From the NCBI GenBank assembly GCA_003117195.1, contig BDSI01000080.1, positions 434,001 to 498,000 on the forward strand: a stretch of DNA of 64,000 bases, read 5' to 3'. Origin of the DNA: Eudorina sp. 2006-703-Eu-15. Its lineage: Eukaryota; Chlorophyta; Chlorophyceae; Chlamydomonadales; Volvocaceae. Positions 44,288 through 55,555 of this stretch are shown piece after piece (position 1 is the first letter of the stretch; every line of letters begins with the position of its first letter). Below the pieces are notes generated by a model that searched no databases, had not been told where the DNA came from, and was given only the letters and a program-made list of their open reading frames with translations. Made by a program: the position numbers and the translations under genes.

Positions 44288-47200
44288 AGAAGGCGGATGA
44301 AAGCAGCCCGCCACAAACAGGTGCAGTGCGTAATGGCATTGCCGTGCTGCGCGCACTGCGACCTGGCGGCCGGAGACGGGGCCTGTCTGCAGCGGCCTGC
44401 AGGCGTCTTTGGGTTACGGCCTGCCTGCCTGCCTGCTTGCGTTACGGCCTGTGTGATTCTGGTCCTGGCTCCAGGACCCTCTTCGATCCAGGAAGGATCC
44501 TCGTTTCCCATGAAAGTTGTCGAGACGCAATGTCTTGCCAGGGGTGCTTGGGGTGGGGTGATCCATCTTGATGTGTCGCGTGCCTCCCCTGCGTGTCTTT
44601 GGGGCGGGCCGCGGGCAGTGATGCGCTGCCCCGCAGCTGTTTTCGGTGGGCAGTTGCCGTCAGTAGATAGCCGAGTAGCAACACCCTGTCCAGGCTCATG
44701 GAAAGGTAGGGTCTGATGGTAAAAGTTTACTCATTTTCCCAATGAACGTTGTCGCAGCGGGCGGACGGATGGAACTGCGGCGGCTTCACTGCACAGCAGA
44801 TGCCACTAACAAATGAGAGTTTCTGACGGCGGACATGCCTTGCGTGAGCAGTACCGTTCGATATCGTTGATTGGCGCGTATCGCCGGGGATTTTTGGGTT
44901 GGGTGGCCCCGGCCGCTGTCACTAAGCGTTTGCGCTGGTTCATACCGATTGCATTTGTTGCCCGGGGAACCGGTTTGAGTGGCCCTCGTGGGACGTTACG
45001 TTGACAGAGATGACGCGGCGACGCTTCATGCACTCTCTTCCATGGCGAGATGGATGGCGCATTTGTGTAGAGGAAGGTATTTCCGCTCGCGGGAACGGAC
45101 AAGCCAACGACGGCTCGGCACCCCTGCGGGGCGCAGCTCACATCGCGGGGCCCCTTGGTGTTTGATCTCGTCCTGTCAGGGCCCCGAAGCGGTGCCGCGC
45201 AGCCCCCCGCGCGGTGGTCACCCGTCCAGGTGTACGAGGACTTAGCCGCAGTCCTGTTGTCGTGAAGGAGGACTGAGCCGCAGTCCAGGTCTTCTGTGTG
45301 GTCGCTCTGCATATACTCAAGCTTTTGCATCATGTTCTGAAGACTCTGATTTGGCGTCTCAGCACCGGTTTGCGGCTTTGGGGCCCTTGTGTGCATTGGT
45401 CGTGGATCCCCGTACGGCAGCTCTTGACAGAGAGCACCGGTCTGTTGACCGACCGAGCCTCCGTTGTGTCGGACCAGACACCGGGCTGAGGGCCGCGCAG
45501 CCCTCGGCCGTCCTAATCCACGGGCTGTACACACGCAGAACCGGGAGCGTGGCCGACGTTCTTCCAGACGTCCATTTTTGCCCGCGGGAACCTAGACCCG
45601 GGGACCCTGGGTCGCGGTCTCCTGGTTAGCTCTTTGCCGGGACCGCAGCCACGAGTGAGGTGGTGCGATGAGCTACGTTGCGAGGTCGAGTTCTGGTGGG
45701 CGTCTGGCGGCGGCGGCGGCGGCTTATGAGGACATGGGTGAGAGGCGGCTCGGTGCCTGCTGGGTGCTGCCCCACGGTGTGTTGCTGGGGCTTGCAGGGT
45801 GCTGGGTGGCTTACGCGGAATGGGTGGTACGTTGGGGAGCCGCGCCCCCAGGCGTATCGAGCGGGTTGGCGGCGCGAAGTCCCGCAGACCCAACAGACCG
45901 CGAGGGCGTGTGTTCGGACGTTTGATTTCAGGAGACGTGATCAACGGTGTGGGAAAGAGGGAATGGTTTGGCGTCGGTTTTTGTGTGTCGGGACTGGGTC
46001 GTGTGGAGATACTGTGCGCGGGTGAGAGCGGTGGCGAATAAGCAGGCGGCTTTGAGAAGGGCCTCCAGTATCGGCACGGGTTACCAGCCGCAGCGGTTTT
46101 GTTGTTCAGTCGAGCTAGCTCTCGCGGGTTCAGGCAAGCGCCATAATGTGTGCGGGCTGTGCTGCAGCAGCTTCACGCAACAGGAAAGGTACGAGGCCGT
46201 TAAGAATTTTTGAAGCGCGAGGGTTGCCGTAGTTGGGTACGACCGTATTGCAAGACGAAAAGGACCGCCGGAAGGGCACCAATTACGTGCTCGCCTCGTC
46301 ACTGTTAGTAGTAAACTTTGAAATAGAAACAAATCTTTTTTATGTGAATCCCTGCTAGGGCGGCCTTTTTCTCCGAGCCAGATATCACGTTTCCCACGGC
46401 TGGCACGTGCGTATTTCATATTGGACTCTTGCTCGAGCTCGGGTCATGCACGGTGCACGGGTGGCCGAAGACCGGACGACTGCGAGGCAAAAGTCGCGTG
46501 GGTACCGACTGCTGCGACGTCGCGGCGCTTACCCACTAGGCATGACCTCGGAGGAAGAGATATGCAGGCGTTACGGGACGATAGTGTTTACAGTGTTGAC
46601 AGTTTGTGATCCGGATTTCGCTTGCGGTATTACGCGTTGCCGTGGAATATACGTGGCCTTGTGGTGGATAGCATGTGGTGTGGGGATGCCTCACCACGTG
46701 ATGCTGGGGCTGCCCGACGAGAGCAGGTGGGGTTCGTGCTCAGCCGGCCAATGCACCGAGGTTACGGGTTGCACCTCCAACCCGAAATTGATCTCAGTGC
46801 AGTCATACGGCTGGCCCCTGCCTCCGTCCTCCGCGTCTTGTTTTGTTGTGATGGCAGCTTGGCGGAAGAGAATTTTCGAACGCAATCTCAGGGGCCAACT
46901 GCGCACATGTGGCTGTGCTGGGGATGCATGCCGCAACGGTGAAGGTGGCTTGAAGAAATGTGTAGCTCGGGAGAGTTGCTGACGGGATGCACGCGGTCGT
47001 ATGGGGCAGTTCAGACGTGGGAAGTCGGCCAGCCTGTGCTCCCCAGGGTTGGTTACGCCAGTGGCACTCTTCAAGTGTACCATCGACATGTTTTGCAGTA
47101 CCTACCATGGCTGAAATATTTGTTGCGTCCACCAGTGATACGGCCCTACTTGCTGTGTCCAGCACGTGGCTTGGACTCTGGTTCACTGCTCAAATTTCCA

Positions 47201-47400
47201 ACGTTCCTGCACGCTTCGGTTGTCGGTTGGCTGTTGCCGTATTTTCCAATGTTCCCCGCTTCCCCCAAGATGGGCAGTCGACACCAGGAATAATTTAATC
47301 AAGGCTCGCTTACCACTTCTATTATCAGTGCTCCGTCACTTACCCCGGCACTCACTACAGCTGACGAGCTAGATGCCCCGAAACTATTGTGAAGTTCTTC
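44288..47400. other. Long intergenic region between the AGC kinase and the TOUGH homologue
   Basis: No gene is recognised in these 3.1 kb. The longest open frame (44806-45534, minus) has no domain, no splice signals and a composition unlike the flanking exons. Short CTGC/TGCC and GGC runs occur near 44425 and 45705. From about 46190 on the sequence becomes richer in A/T and probably includes the TOUGH promoter. Confidence 0.45.
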
Positions 47401-50400
47401 ATGGCGGACGCCGAGGACGATGATTACCATTATTTTGGCACGCCACTAGAAGATGAACAGGAAAGCAGGGCCAGTTCTTACCGCAGGCCTGTGAAGGACC
47501 CCGCACAATTACGGACGCTGCCAGTTTGGAAGCAAGAGGCTACTGACGAAGAAGGTCGAAAACGTTTTCATGGCGCTTTTACGGGCGGCTTCAGCGCTGG
47601 CTATTATAACAGCGTCGGAAGCGCGGTAAGGTGGATTTCAGCAAATGAAGGGCTGAGAAATGGTCGTGCCCAACACCGATGCCAGACACGTCACAGAGGG
47701 GGCCTCAGGCACGCATTCCTACCTGCCGACCAGACGGTTCTAACCCCTCACAGGAGGGCTTCCAGCCCGCAACTTTCAAGAGCTCACGTAGCTCGAGGCA
47801 AGCGGCGGTGCAGCAAAGCGTTGATGATTTCCTTGACGAGGATGAAAGGGAGGAGCGCGCTCGGACCGTTCTGACGGTCAAGGTACGACACATGGGGGTC
47901 AGAGGCTAATGGGGCTTACTAAGTCGTCGACTGCTCCTGGGCAATGTCGTCCGCCCTCACGTCACCCCACCCACACAGGATGACTACGACACCTTCGGCA
48001 CCACTGCTGCGGACGCCGCCCGCTCGGCTGCTCGTCGTGATGCCCAGCAGCGGCCATCCCTCATCCCGGGACCCCTCATCGAGGAGCTGGTGGTGCCTGT
48101 GGCCAACGGAATCGGTAGGACCTGACTGCCAGGGGGTCAAGCGTTGCGACCCAAATGGGCTATGATTGACACGTGGGTCAGTGCCCTAGCCCGTCATCAG
48201 GTCGTCGATAAGCAAACCACTGCTCAGCGCAACCATAGCACGTTTGTGGAATCCAGCGACCTTCATAATTGCCCATCAGTATTGTAACACAAACAGCCTG
48301 GCCGACCCGGCTGCCTGGGCCATGCGCAGGCATGCGGCTGCTCCAGAAGCTGGGCTGGCGGCCGGGCCGGGGTGTCGGCACTGCGGCACCGAGCCGCCAG
48401 GCGGAGGAGACGGGCAGCAAGTGGGGCACCGTCGCTGGCGTGAGCCTGGAGAACACCCCCCTGTATGTGCTGGAGCCAAAGGTGCGGACGGGTGTAAGGG
48501 GAGTACATGGGATCGTGCTGTGACTGAGTGCTGTGCGCAGCGGAAACTGGGTTGAGGCCCCCGTCAAGAAGCGATTCGGTACTACTTGGCAGGTTTCGGT
48601 CCTTGCCTAAGCACCGTAGGGAGTGTCCGCGGCGAGCTGTTTGCAGCTGTCAGTGCTGAGTTGCTGAGCTGCAGTAGCGGAGGGACGGATGCGGACGTCC
48701 TGGGGACGATCAGCCAGCAGGGCCTCGACGGCAGAGTAAGGACAGCATGGACGGCATACCGACACCCTTGGGCCTGAGCCATGTGTGGACGGCATGGGCG
48801 CGGCCTTCCGCCCGACTCCGTGCGGCGGATTACCGTACCTTGTGATGTGAAACATAAGAGCTGACATGATCATGCCACGGGTTCACACAAACCCGTTCTT
48901 ACTGTAGTGCCGGATGTCCTGCTGTAAGGCGGCTCGACCGGGATGGCTCCCCGTCGCTGCGCCCGTTTCCTGACATCCCATCCGGGTTTCCTGATATCGC
49001 AGCGAGACCAGCACGGCCTGGGCTACGACCCCTTCGCGGGCGCGGAGGAGTTCCGGCAGGCCGCCAAGCGGCGCAAGCTGGCGGACCGCGGCGGCAGCGG
49101 GGCCGCCGCCGCGGCGGCCGGTGCAGCTGGCGGTGCGGGGCCCCAGCGCTCGGAGCGAGGCGGCGGTGGCGGCGGGGACGGGGAGGCCGCCAAGCGGCGT
49201 GGCCGCATCGCTTTCGGCACGGGTGCGTTTGGTGTGTTAAACTATGGAGTTGGCGCTTTGCAACTATGGAGGACTAATCCGCCGGATGGGACTGCGTCCG
49301 GGCCGGTGATGGGGTTGGCCGCTGTCCCGGCGTCAGGGGCCACTGCTTGAGGCCTTACGCCCGAAGTACGGCTTGAACCCGAGCGCGAGCATACATACAC
49401 AGCTGGATGCATGGGCGGCCCGCGCGATGGAACCCGGATTGTGCCTCTCCGCAACCCCTGCACTCCCTCCGACCCGCCGCTGCCCCGCCGGTGCAACCAC
49501 CAGGCGTGTTGGAGGACACGGACACGTTTGGCTACATGGAGGATTACGTGGAGGAGGAGTACGACACCAAGCTGGTGGCCGGCGGCTCCGGAACCGGGCG
49601 CCAGGCCGGACGCGGTGTCACGGGCGCTGCGGTGGGGGCACTCGGCAGCGGTGCCGACGGCGGCGGGGCGGGCGGCGGCCGCTTTGCGGCTCGCAACTGG
49701 GAGCGGCTGGCGCTGTCGTACGAGGTGGTGTCCGGGGGCGAATCCGACGAGGAGCGCGCGGCCGGGTAGGTCTCCCCCTCTGTGGATGAGAGACCGACCT
49801 GCCGCTGCCTGGGTGGACCCTAACGCGCTTACAAATCCGCATTCCCCCTCCATCCCTCCGTCCCCAGCTACCTAACTACCTAAGTACGTGTGTAGCGACC
49901 TACCTGTCACCCGCGTGGCGGTGCTCTGTGAACCCACCGCCCGCTCGTCCCTCCGCCCGACTCATCTTCGTCCATCACACTTTCAGGCCCGGCCGGCGGC
50001 GCGCCCCGCTCCTGCTGGAGCCGGGTTCTCAGGCGCCCCCGCCGGCGCTGCTGCAGGCACGGGGCCATGGCCGCCACCCCGACAGTCTCATCTCCGGCTT
50101 CCTGCCCAGTCGCTCCTCCTCCGCCTCGGGGGTGGTGGTGGCGGACTACTTTCCGCCGCCCGAGGTGCCGGCCGAGTTCAGCGGCAAGCACGTCTTCCCG
50201 ACAGGGCTGCGGGCAGGAGGGCTGCGGGCGGCTTGGACGGCGGGAGCGGCGGCAGCGACGAGTGAGACCCGGGCCCGGGTTGCGTGTGTCAGTTCCGGAG
50301 GGGCAGGGCGCCGCGCCGGGTTTAGTGCGGTTTGAAGGACCACGTTGGAACCAAGCCGCGAACCGGGCTTGGATACCGTCATAGCTGCTGGACAGGCGGG

Positions 50401-53400
50401 TCATTGAGCCCAGACCGGACCGGGTTCTAAAGGTTGCGCCTGCCTCTCTCTGTCTAGATGTATAGGTGTGTATGTGTTATGTCCGGGCTAGGCTAGGGGG
50501 TCGCTGTACTGCGGTGAGCCACGAAAGCGCTAGGGGGAAGGCGCTCACGGGGGGGTACCTGGGCTGGGGGGGATTGCAATCGCTGGCTGCCGTCACGGCC
50601 ACCACCTGGCCTGTGAGGCGGGTTGCGTGAATGGCGTTCCCAAAACTCCACAGCTATGCAACCGTGAACTCGAACGGCTTAGGGGCTTGCCTTGATGTTC
50701 GCAGCTGCGCGCACCCACCCACGCACCGGATTCTCCTCCTGGTGGATGCAGGCAGTGGCGTGGCTGGAGGCAGTGGCGTGGCTGGTGCGGCTCCGCCCCC
50801 GCAGCAGGGTTCCGCGGCGGCTGCTGCCGGCGCGCCCCCGCCCCCGCCCCCGCCCCCGCCCGAAGTGCCGCCACCCGGGGATCCCGATCTGCGGAAGGAG
50901 ATCGAGGTGCTTGCAGCCATGGTGGCTCGCAGCGGCCCCGCACTGGAGAAGATAGCTCGGAAGCAAGCGGCCTCGGCCGCAGCAGCGGCAGCCGCGGGCG
51001 GGGAGGCGGCCGCAGCAGCGGGCGGCGGCACGCGCACCAAGTACAGTTTCTTCTTGACCGGGGACGGCTTGCCGTACTACTTGTGGCGGCTTCACAAGAT
51101 CCAGGTGAATAGGGCAGGGCTACAGGGAGGCAGGCGGTGGTGCGGCTTGGCCACAAGCGCCTGCCGATCGCCCCGCCATTGCGAGGGCGGCTGCTGATGG
51201 CTGAGAAGTTGTTTGCGCGCGTCCGCTGCAGCAGTGCGGCGTTGGCCAGTCTGGGCTGGGTTGTGACACGGTGAATGGCCATGGAGGAGGCGTGCTTAGA
51301 GGAAACCAGTTGTAAGCGGTGTGTGTGATAGCACGCGCGCATGTACGGCACCGCCTCCTTTCGCAACCCGTGGCCCGCACCCCCCCTTCGGACACCTGGC
51401 AGACCGCACTGGCGGCTGTCAACGCCGCGGCCCCACAGCAGCAGCCACAGCAGGCACCGCCTCCACCGCCCGCGGACGGCGTCGCGCGGACCGATGGCCC
51501 CACGGCCGCTGGGTCTGGCGCGCAGCGACAGCCCGACGGACGCACCAAGGCCGGGCTACTGACAGTGGAGCAGCGGATGGCGATGCTGGGGGAGCAGCCG
51601 CTGCCGGTGACAGCAGCAGCTTCAGCGGCGGCAGCAGCACGTGCGGGTGCCGGCGGTGCTGCTGCTGGTGCGGCTGGTGGTGGTGCGGCTGGTGCGGCGG
51701 ATGCCGCTGCTCAGTCGCGCTCTCAGGTGGCGGAGGCGGACCGCCAGCACCTGCAGGCACTGCTGAACAGCAATTTCGTGCGGGGGGAGACGCAGGTGCG
51801 GCTCCTCCCGGAGGGGAGGGAGGACCGGGGAGGAGGCGGGGCGGAGGCGGGGCGGGGGCCAAGAGGGGACCCCTGGCAAGGTCAGCTGGCGTAGGGCTTT
51901 TTGACGCATGTGTTTTGACGGCATGTGTTCGGGGTGATGGAGCCTCCTTGCATGCATCCCACTGCATCGCCCAGGGGGGGTGGTCCAGGACACAGCGTTT
52001 CTGATCAAGTGGGTCCCCAACTGATTACTCCAGGAATCTCAATGCTGTGCAGCCGCGTTTCCTTTCCTAGCTTGTTCGGGGCACGGACGGTACCTCCCGA
52101 CCTGTGGCTGCTTCCATGCTGCCATGGAAACGCTCCCGTCCTTCTGCCCGCCGCTGCAGGACCTGTCTGGCGAGGTCGCTGCCCAGTCGAGCCAGTCCGG
52201 GTTACGGCTCGGCGGCAAGCAGACGGCTGCCGCTGTCGCGGCGGCGGCGGCGTTCCTGTCTCGCTTCACGGGCGGCACATCCTCCGAAACCGCCGTACTG
52301 CAGCCCGATGGCGCCGGCGGGTTGCAGCAGCATCAGGGCGGCAAGGACCAGGTCGGTCCGTCTGGACTGGATGCCGCGCCGCCTACCCAGCGGCAGCTGC
52401 CGGTGCGCAGCGCGGAGGAGTGGCGGCCGGAGCCGCTCCTGTGCAAGCGCTTCAATGTACCCGACCCCTACAAGGGCAAGCCCCCACCACAGCAGGTACC
52501 GGTAACCAGCCCTCCCTGGGCGCCGGGTCGCTGCCGCACTTAAGTACCTAAATACCTATGCCGCTGGTTTGTGAACCTTGAAAAGCTGAAATCACGGAAG
52601 CCGCGGGAGGGGAGGGTACTTGGCGTTGTGGTGAGGGTGAAGCTGATGATCGCTGGCGGCTCCCTGGCCCTGGCTGTCGCCACCGCGCGTACCTCTGCGG
52701 TCCCCGACGACAACCCAACTGCCTCCTCGCCGCAGGCACCGCGCTTCCGCACGGACATGCTCGCCCTCCCGGAGACCAGCAACCTCGTCATCAGCCCCAC
52801 AGCCGCGACCGCGGCCCTCACCGGCGGCTCAGCAGCCCCAACACAAGTGCTGCCGCCAGCGGCAGGGGCAGCGGCGGCTCTGCTGCCACTGCCGCCGCCG
52901 CCACCTCTGCGGCCGGAAGCTGGTCAGCCTCCGGCACTGCCACCCCTGCCGCCACCGCCGCCGATACCCTCGAGAGGTTTGGCAGCGTCTCATCCCGGAT
53001 CTCTGCTGCCAGCAGCAGCGACGATTGCAGGGTTGGCTCCGCCTCCGCCTCACCCGGCTGGGCCACCAGGAGTCCAGCCCGCGCCGTACACAGCACTGCC
53101 GCCACCGCCGCCACTGCCACCTCTGCAGCCGCCGCCGCGTCCGGATGGGTCCGCCTCCGCTTCAGACGCAGCGACAGCCTTCCTTTCCGCGTTTGGTCAG
53201 AGCCTGTTTGCGCCCTCGGGCATCGGCGCTTCGGCCGGCGGTGACGCAGAGAGGCTACCGCTGCCGCCACTGCCGCCGCCGGGGCCGGGCGCGAGCCTAC
53301 CGCCGCCGCCACCGACGACGGGACCGCTGACGGCATCCGTTCCTGCAGCGCCGCAACCGCCGCCGGCGGAGGAGGATTTGGCGGTGGTCCCCCTGGATAA

Positions 53401-54526
53401 ACCGCTTGACCTCTTTGCGGCGATCTTCGAAGCCGGATCCGATGATGACGATGACGACGGCGACGAAAAGCCACAGCAGAAAGGGGACGAGGAGTCCGCA
53501 GTGCTGATTGGACAGGCGGCAGGTCAAGAAGGAGGCCAACCCGGCGATAGAGACGTGCGAGGGGGCGGCAGCGCAGGGCCGGAGGCAGCGGCAGCGACAG
53601 CACCCGCTGGCGGCCCCGCCAAGTCGCTGGCGGAGGCGCTGATGCGCGCCCAGGAGGTGTCCGCAAAGCGCGCCCAGGAGGCTCGGGAGAGCAGGCAGGC
53701 GGCGGCTCTGCAGGAGCAGCTCCAGACAGGGGGTGCGCAGGGGGCGGCGGCTGCTGGCGGTGCCGCAGCGCAACAGCAGCCGGGCGGCGGCGGCATCCTG
53801 GGCCCGGTGGACCCCGAGGTCCAGGAGCGGATCCGGGCCGCGTTGAGCGTCTTCCAGCGTCATCGCAAGGACCGAAGCGGGAAGGAGCGCGGCAAGGGGT
53901 CCAAACGTGGCAAAGAGAAGAAGTCCAAGACAACGAAGAAAAAGAAGAAAAGGGGCAAGGAGAAGGACCGGGACAAGGCCAGGGGGAAGGACCGGAAGGG
54001 CAAGAAGGACCAGAAGCGAAGGGACAGGGACAACGAGCGGGACCGGGACCGGGACCGAGGCGGCCAGCGTAGTGGCAAGGGTCGCCGGTCAGAAAAGGAG
54101 GAGCGGGAGATGAAGGAGCGGCGGGAAGGAAGGGGCTCCAAGCGCCGGCGCAGTGATCGCGAGGAGGACGATACGGACGAGGGGGACACCCGGCGGCGCA
54201 ACCGCAGGACGCGGGCCGATGCGGACGGGGCCATGCGAGATGGGCACCGCAAGCGCGGCCGCAGCCCCAGCTCCAGCCGGAGCCGGAGTCGCGGCCGGGA
54301 AGGGGATCGGCGCTCGCGGCCGATTAGTCGAGAGCCTGCGAGTGGTGATGACGAGCTGCTCGCAGGGCCGGGTGCGTCGACTGGCTTGGCGGTCCCGCCC
54401 CGCCGCCCGGGTGGAGTGCCTGGACGGCCGGCGAGCAGCAGCGATACGGGAACCACGAGCAGCAGCGGAAGCGAGGAGGGCAGCAGCGGTAGCATCAGTG
54501 GCAGCGATGGCAGTGGTAGTGATTAG
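47401..54526 (+). CDS. TGH: GPATCH1/TOUGH-type G-patch and SURP splicing protein
   Basis: TOUGH/GPATCH1 proteins work with the spliceosome and, in plants, in microRNA processing. Eleven exons (47401-47625, 47754-47882, 47979-48114, 48330-48481, 49003-49231, 49504-49765, 49987-50261, 50752-51104, 51403-51795, 52160-52495, 52736-54526) give 1,426 residues. The N-terminus has the family block [20 protein letters not shown]. The G-patch (G164 on) reads [34 protein letters not shown] and DYFPPPEVP match conserved GPATCH1 segments. A SURP module spans about 517-587 ([20 protein letters not shown], then KYSFFL and [10 protein letters not shown]). [12 protein letters not shown] (811-822) and [18 protein letters not shown] (1054-1071) are further landmarks. 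The tail is Lys/Arg/Asp-rich (about 1208-1275) with an RS-like [15 protein letters not shown], and it ends in Ser/Gly. Long poly-Ala and poly-Pro tracts lengthen it beyond animal and plant forms. Confidence 0.93.
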
Positions 54527-55555
54527 GAAGGTCAGTGGTGCGTATCCAGGACAGTATTGCAGGTTGTGTGTGGATACGGTAAGCTGCGTGGTCGTAGCAA
54601 TTCTTCGGCAAATGTGCTGGTGTGGTGATATGGGGGGATTCGGACCCGGTCATGTTGGATGGACTAGGGTGTGTTCGGGGGTGAGGCGACCGGTGACGTG
54701 TCCGGCGCATCGACCTGTCCACCAACTTTGACTGGGGAATAGCAGCTGGGAAAGGCTAGGGCTGGACTTCGCGGCGGAGATAGTGCTGACGTGGCGGAGA
54801 TCGCCGTACTGACTTCCTCGAAGGAGCGCAATCGGACCCGTAGGAGGAATGCACACTGAGTTTAAGATTCCTGTCGGGAGCAGCCGCGAGAAGCGGCCAG
54901 CTACCTTCGGTAATGGCGAATCCATTCTGGGGGCTGTCTCCCGTGCAGGCAGCCGAGAGGACTAGGGCGCAGGTTCAGGGACAGGCTCGGCTTGCAGATG
55001 ACCTGGACCACCTAGCGTCAACATCAACAGCACCGTAACCCCCAACACCTCCGCATGACGGCGCAACTTGGGTGATGGCTATCCATACAAACCCCCGCAA
55101 CGCGGTGTCGTCACCCATCCTGTTGCGCAGTGTTGCGCCGCCCTCCTGTCAAATCACAACAGCTGCCGTGACCGGCGACCGCACCACCCTGCGTATCCGC
55201 GCCGAGTGGTGGTAGCCACCAGCAGCCCGCCGGATGCCCCAGGCGGCCCGCCGGCACCATGCCTGCGGGCTGACCACTTCTCCTCAAGGGCGTCCCCACT
55301 AACCTGCCAACTCCTGCCATGCACTCCTGCGGCTGCTTCATATATCCTTTCAGGGCGCATCACTGCCCTGTACGGCACATGGCATCTAGCCCAGCCACCG
55401 TGTGGTGGACCCGGGACCTGCACCCCACCCTGCTGCAGGGCGGCGACTCGTGATGTACAACAAACGCCAATGCCATCGCGTACGGCATTCCCCCTGATCT
55501 GAATCAAATGCGGCTAGTGTTCAGCCTGTTCTCGCGGTGTCGCGCATAGGAGCCC
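54527..55555. other. Convergent 3' region between the TOUGH and ASCC2 genes
   Basis: These 1,029 bases lie between two convergent stop codons. I found no TGTAA in either direction close to the stops, no gene and no repeat. Confidence 0.5.

Noticed and set aside
44806..45534. 243-codon open frame on the minus strand between the kinase and TOUGH genes
   Set aside because: No domain, coiled coil or targeting signal is visible. Long stop-free runs are expected by chance in GC-rich DNA, and the base composition by codon position does not look like the real exons.
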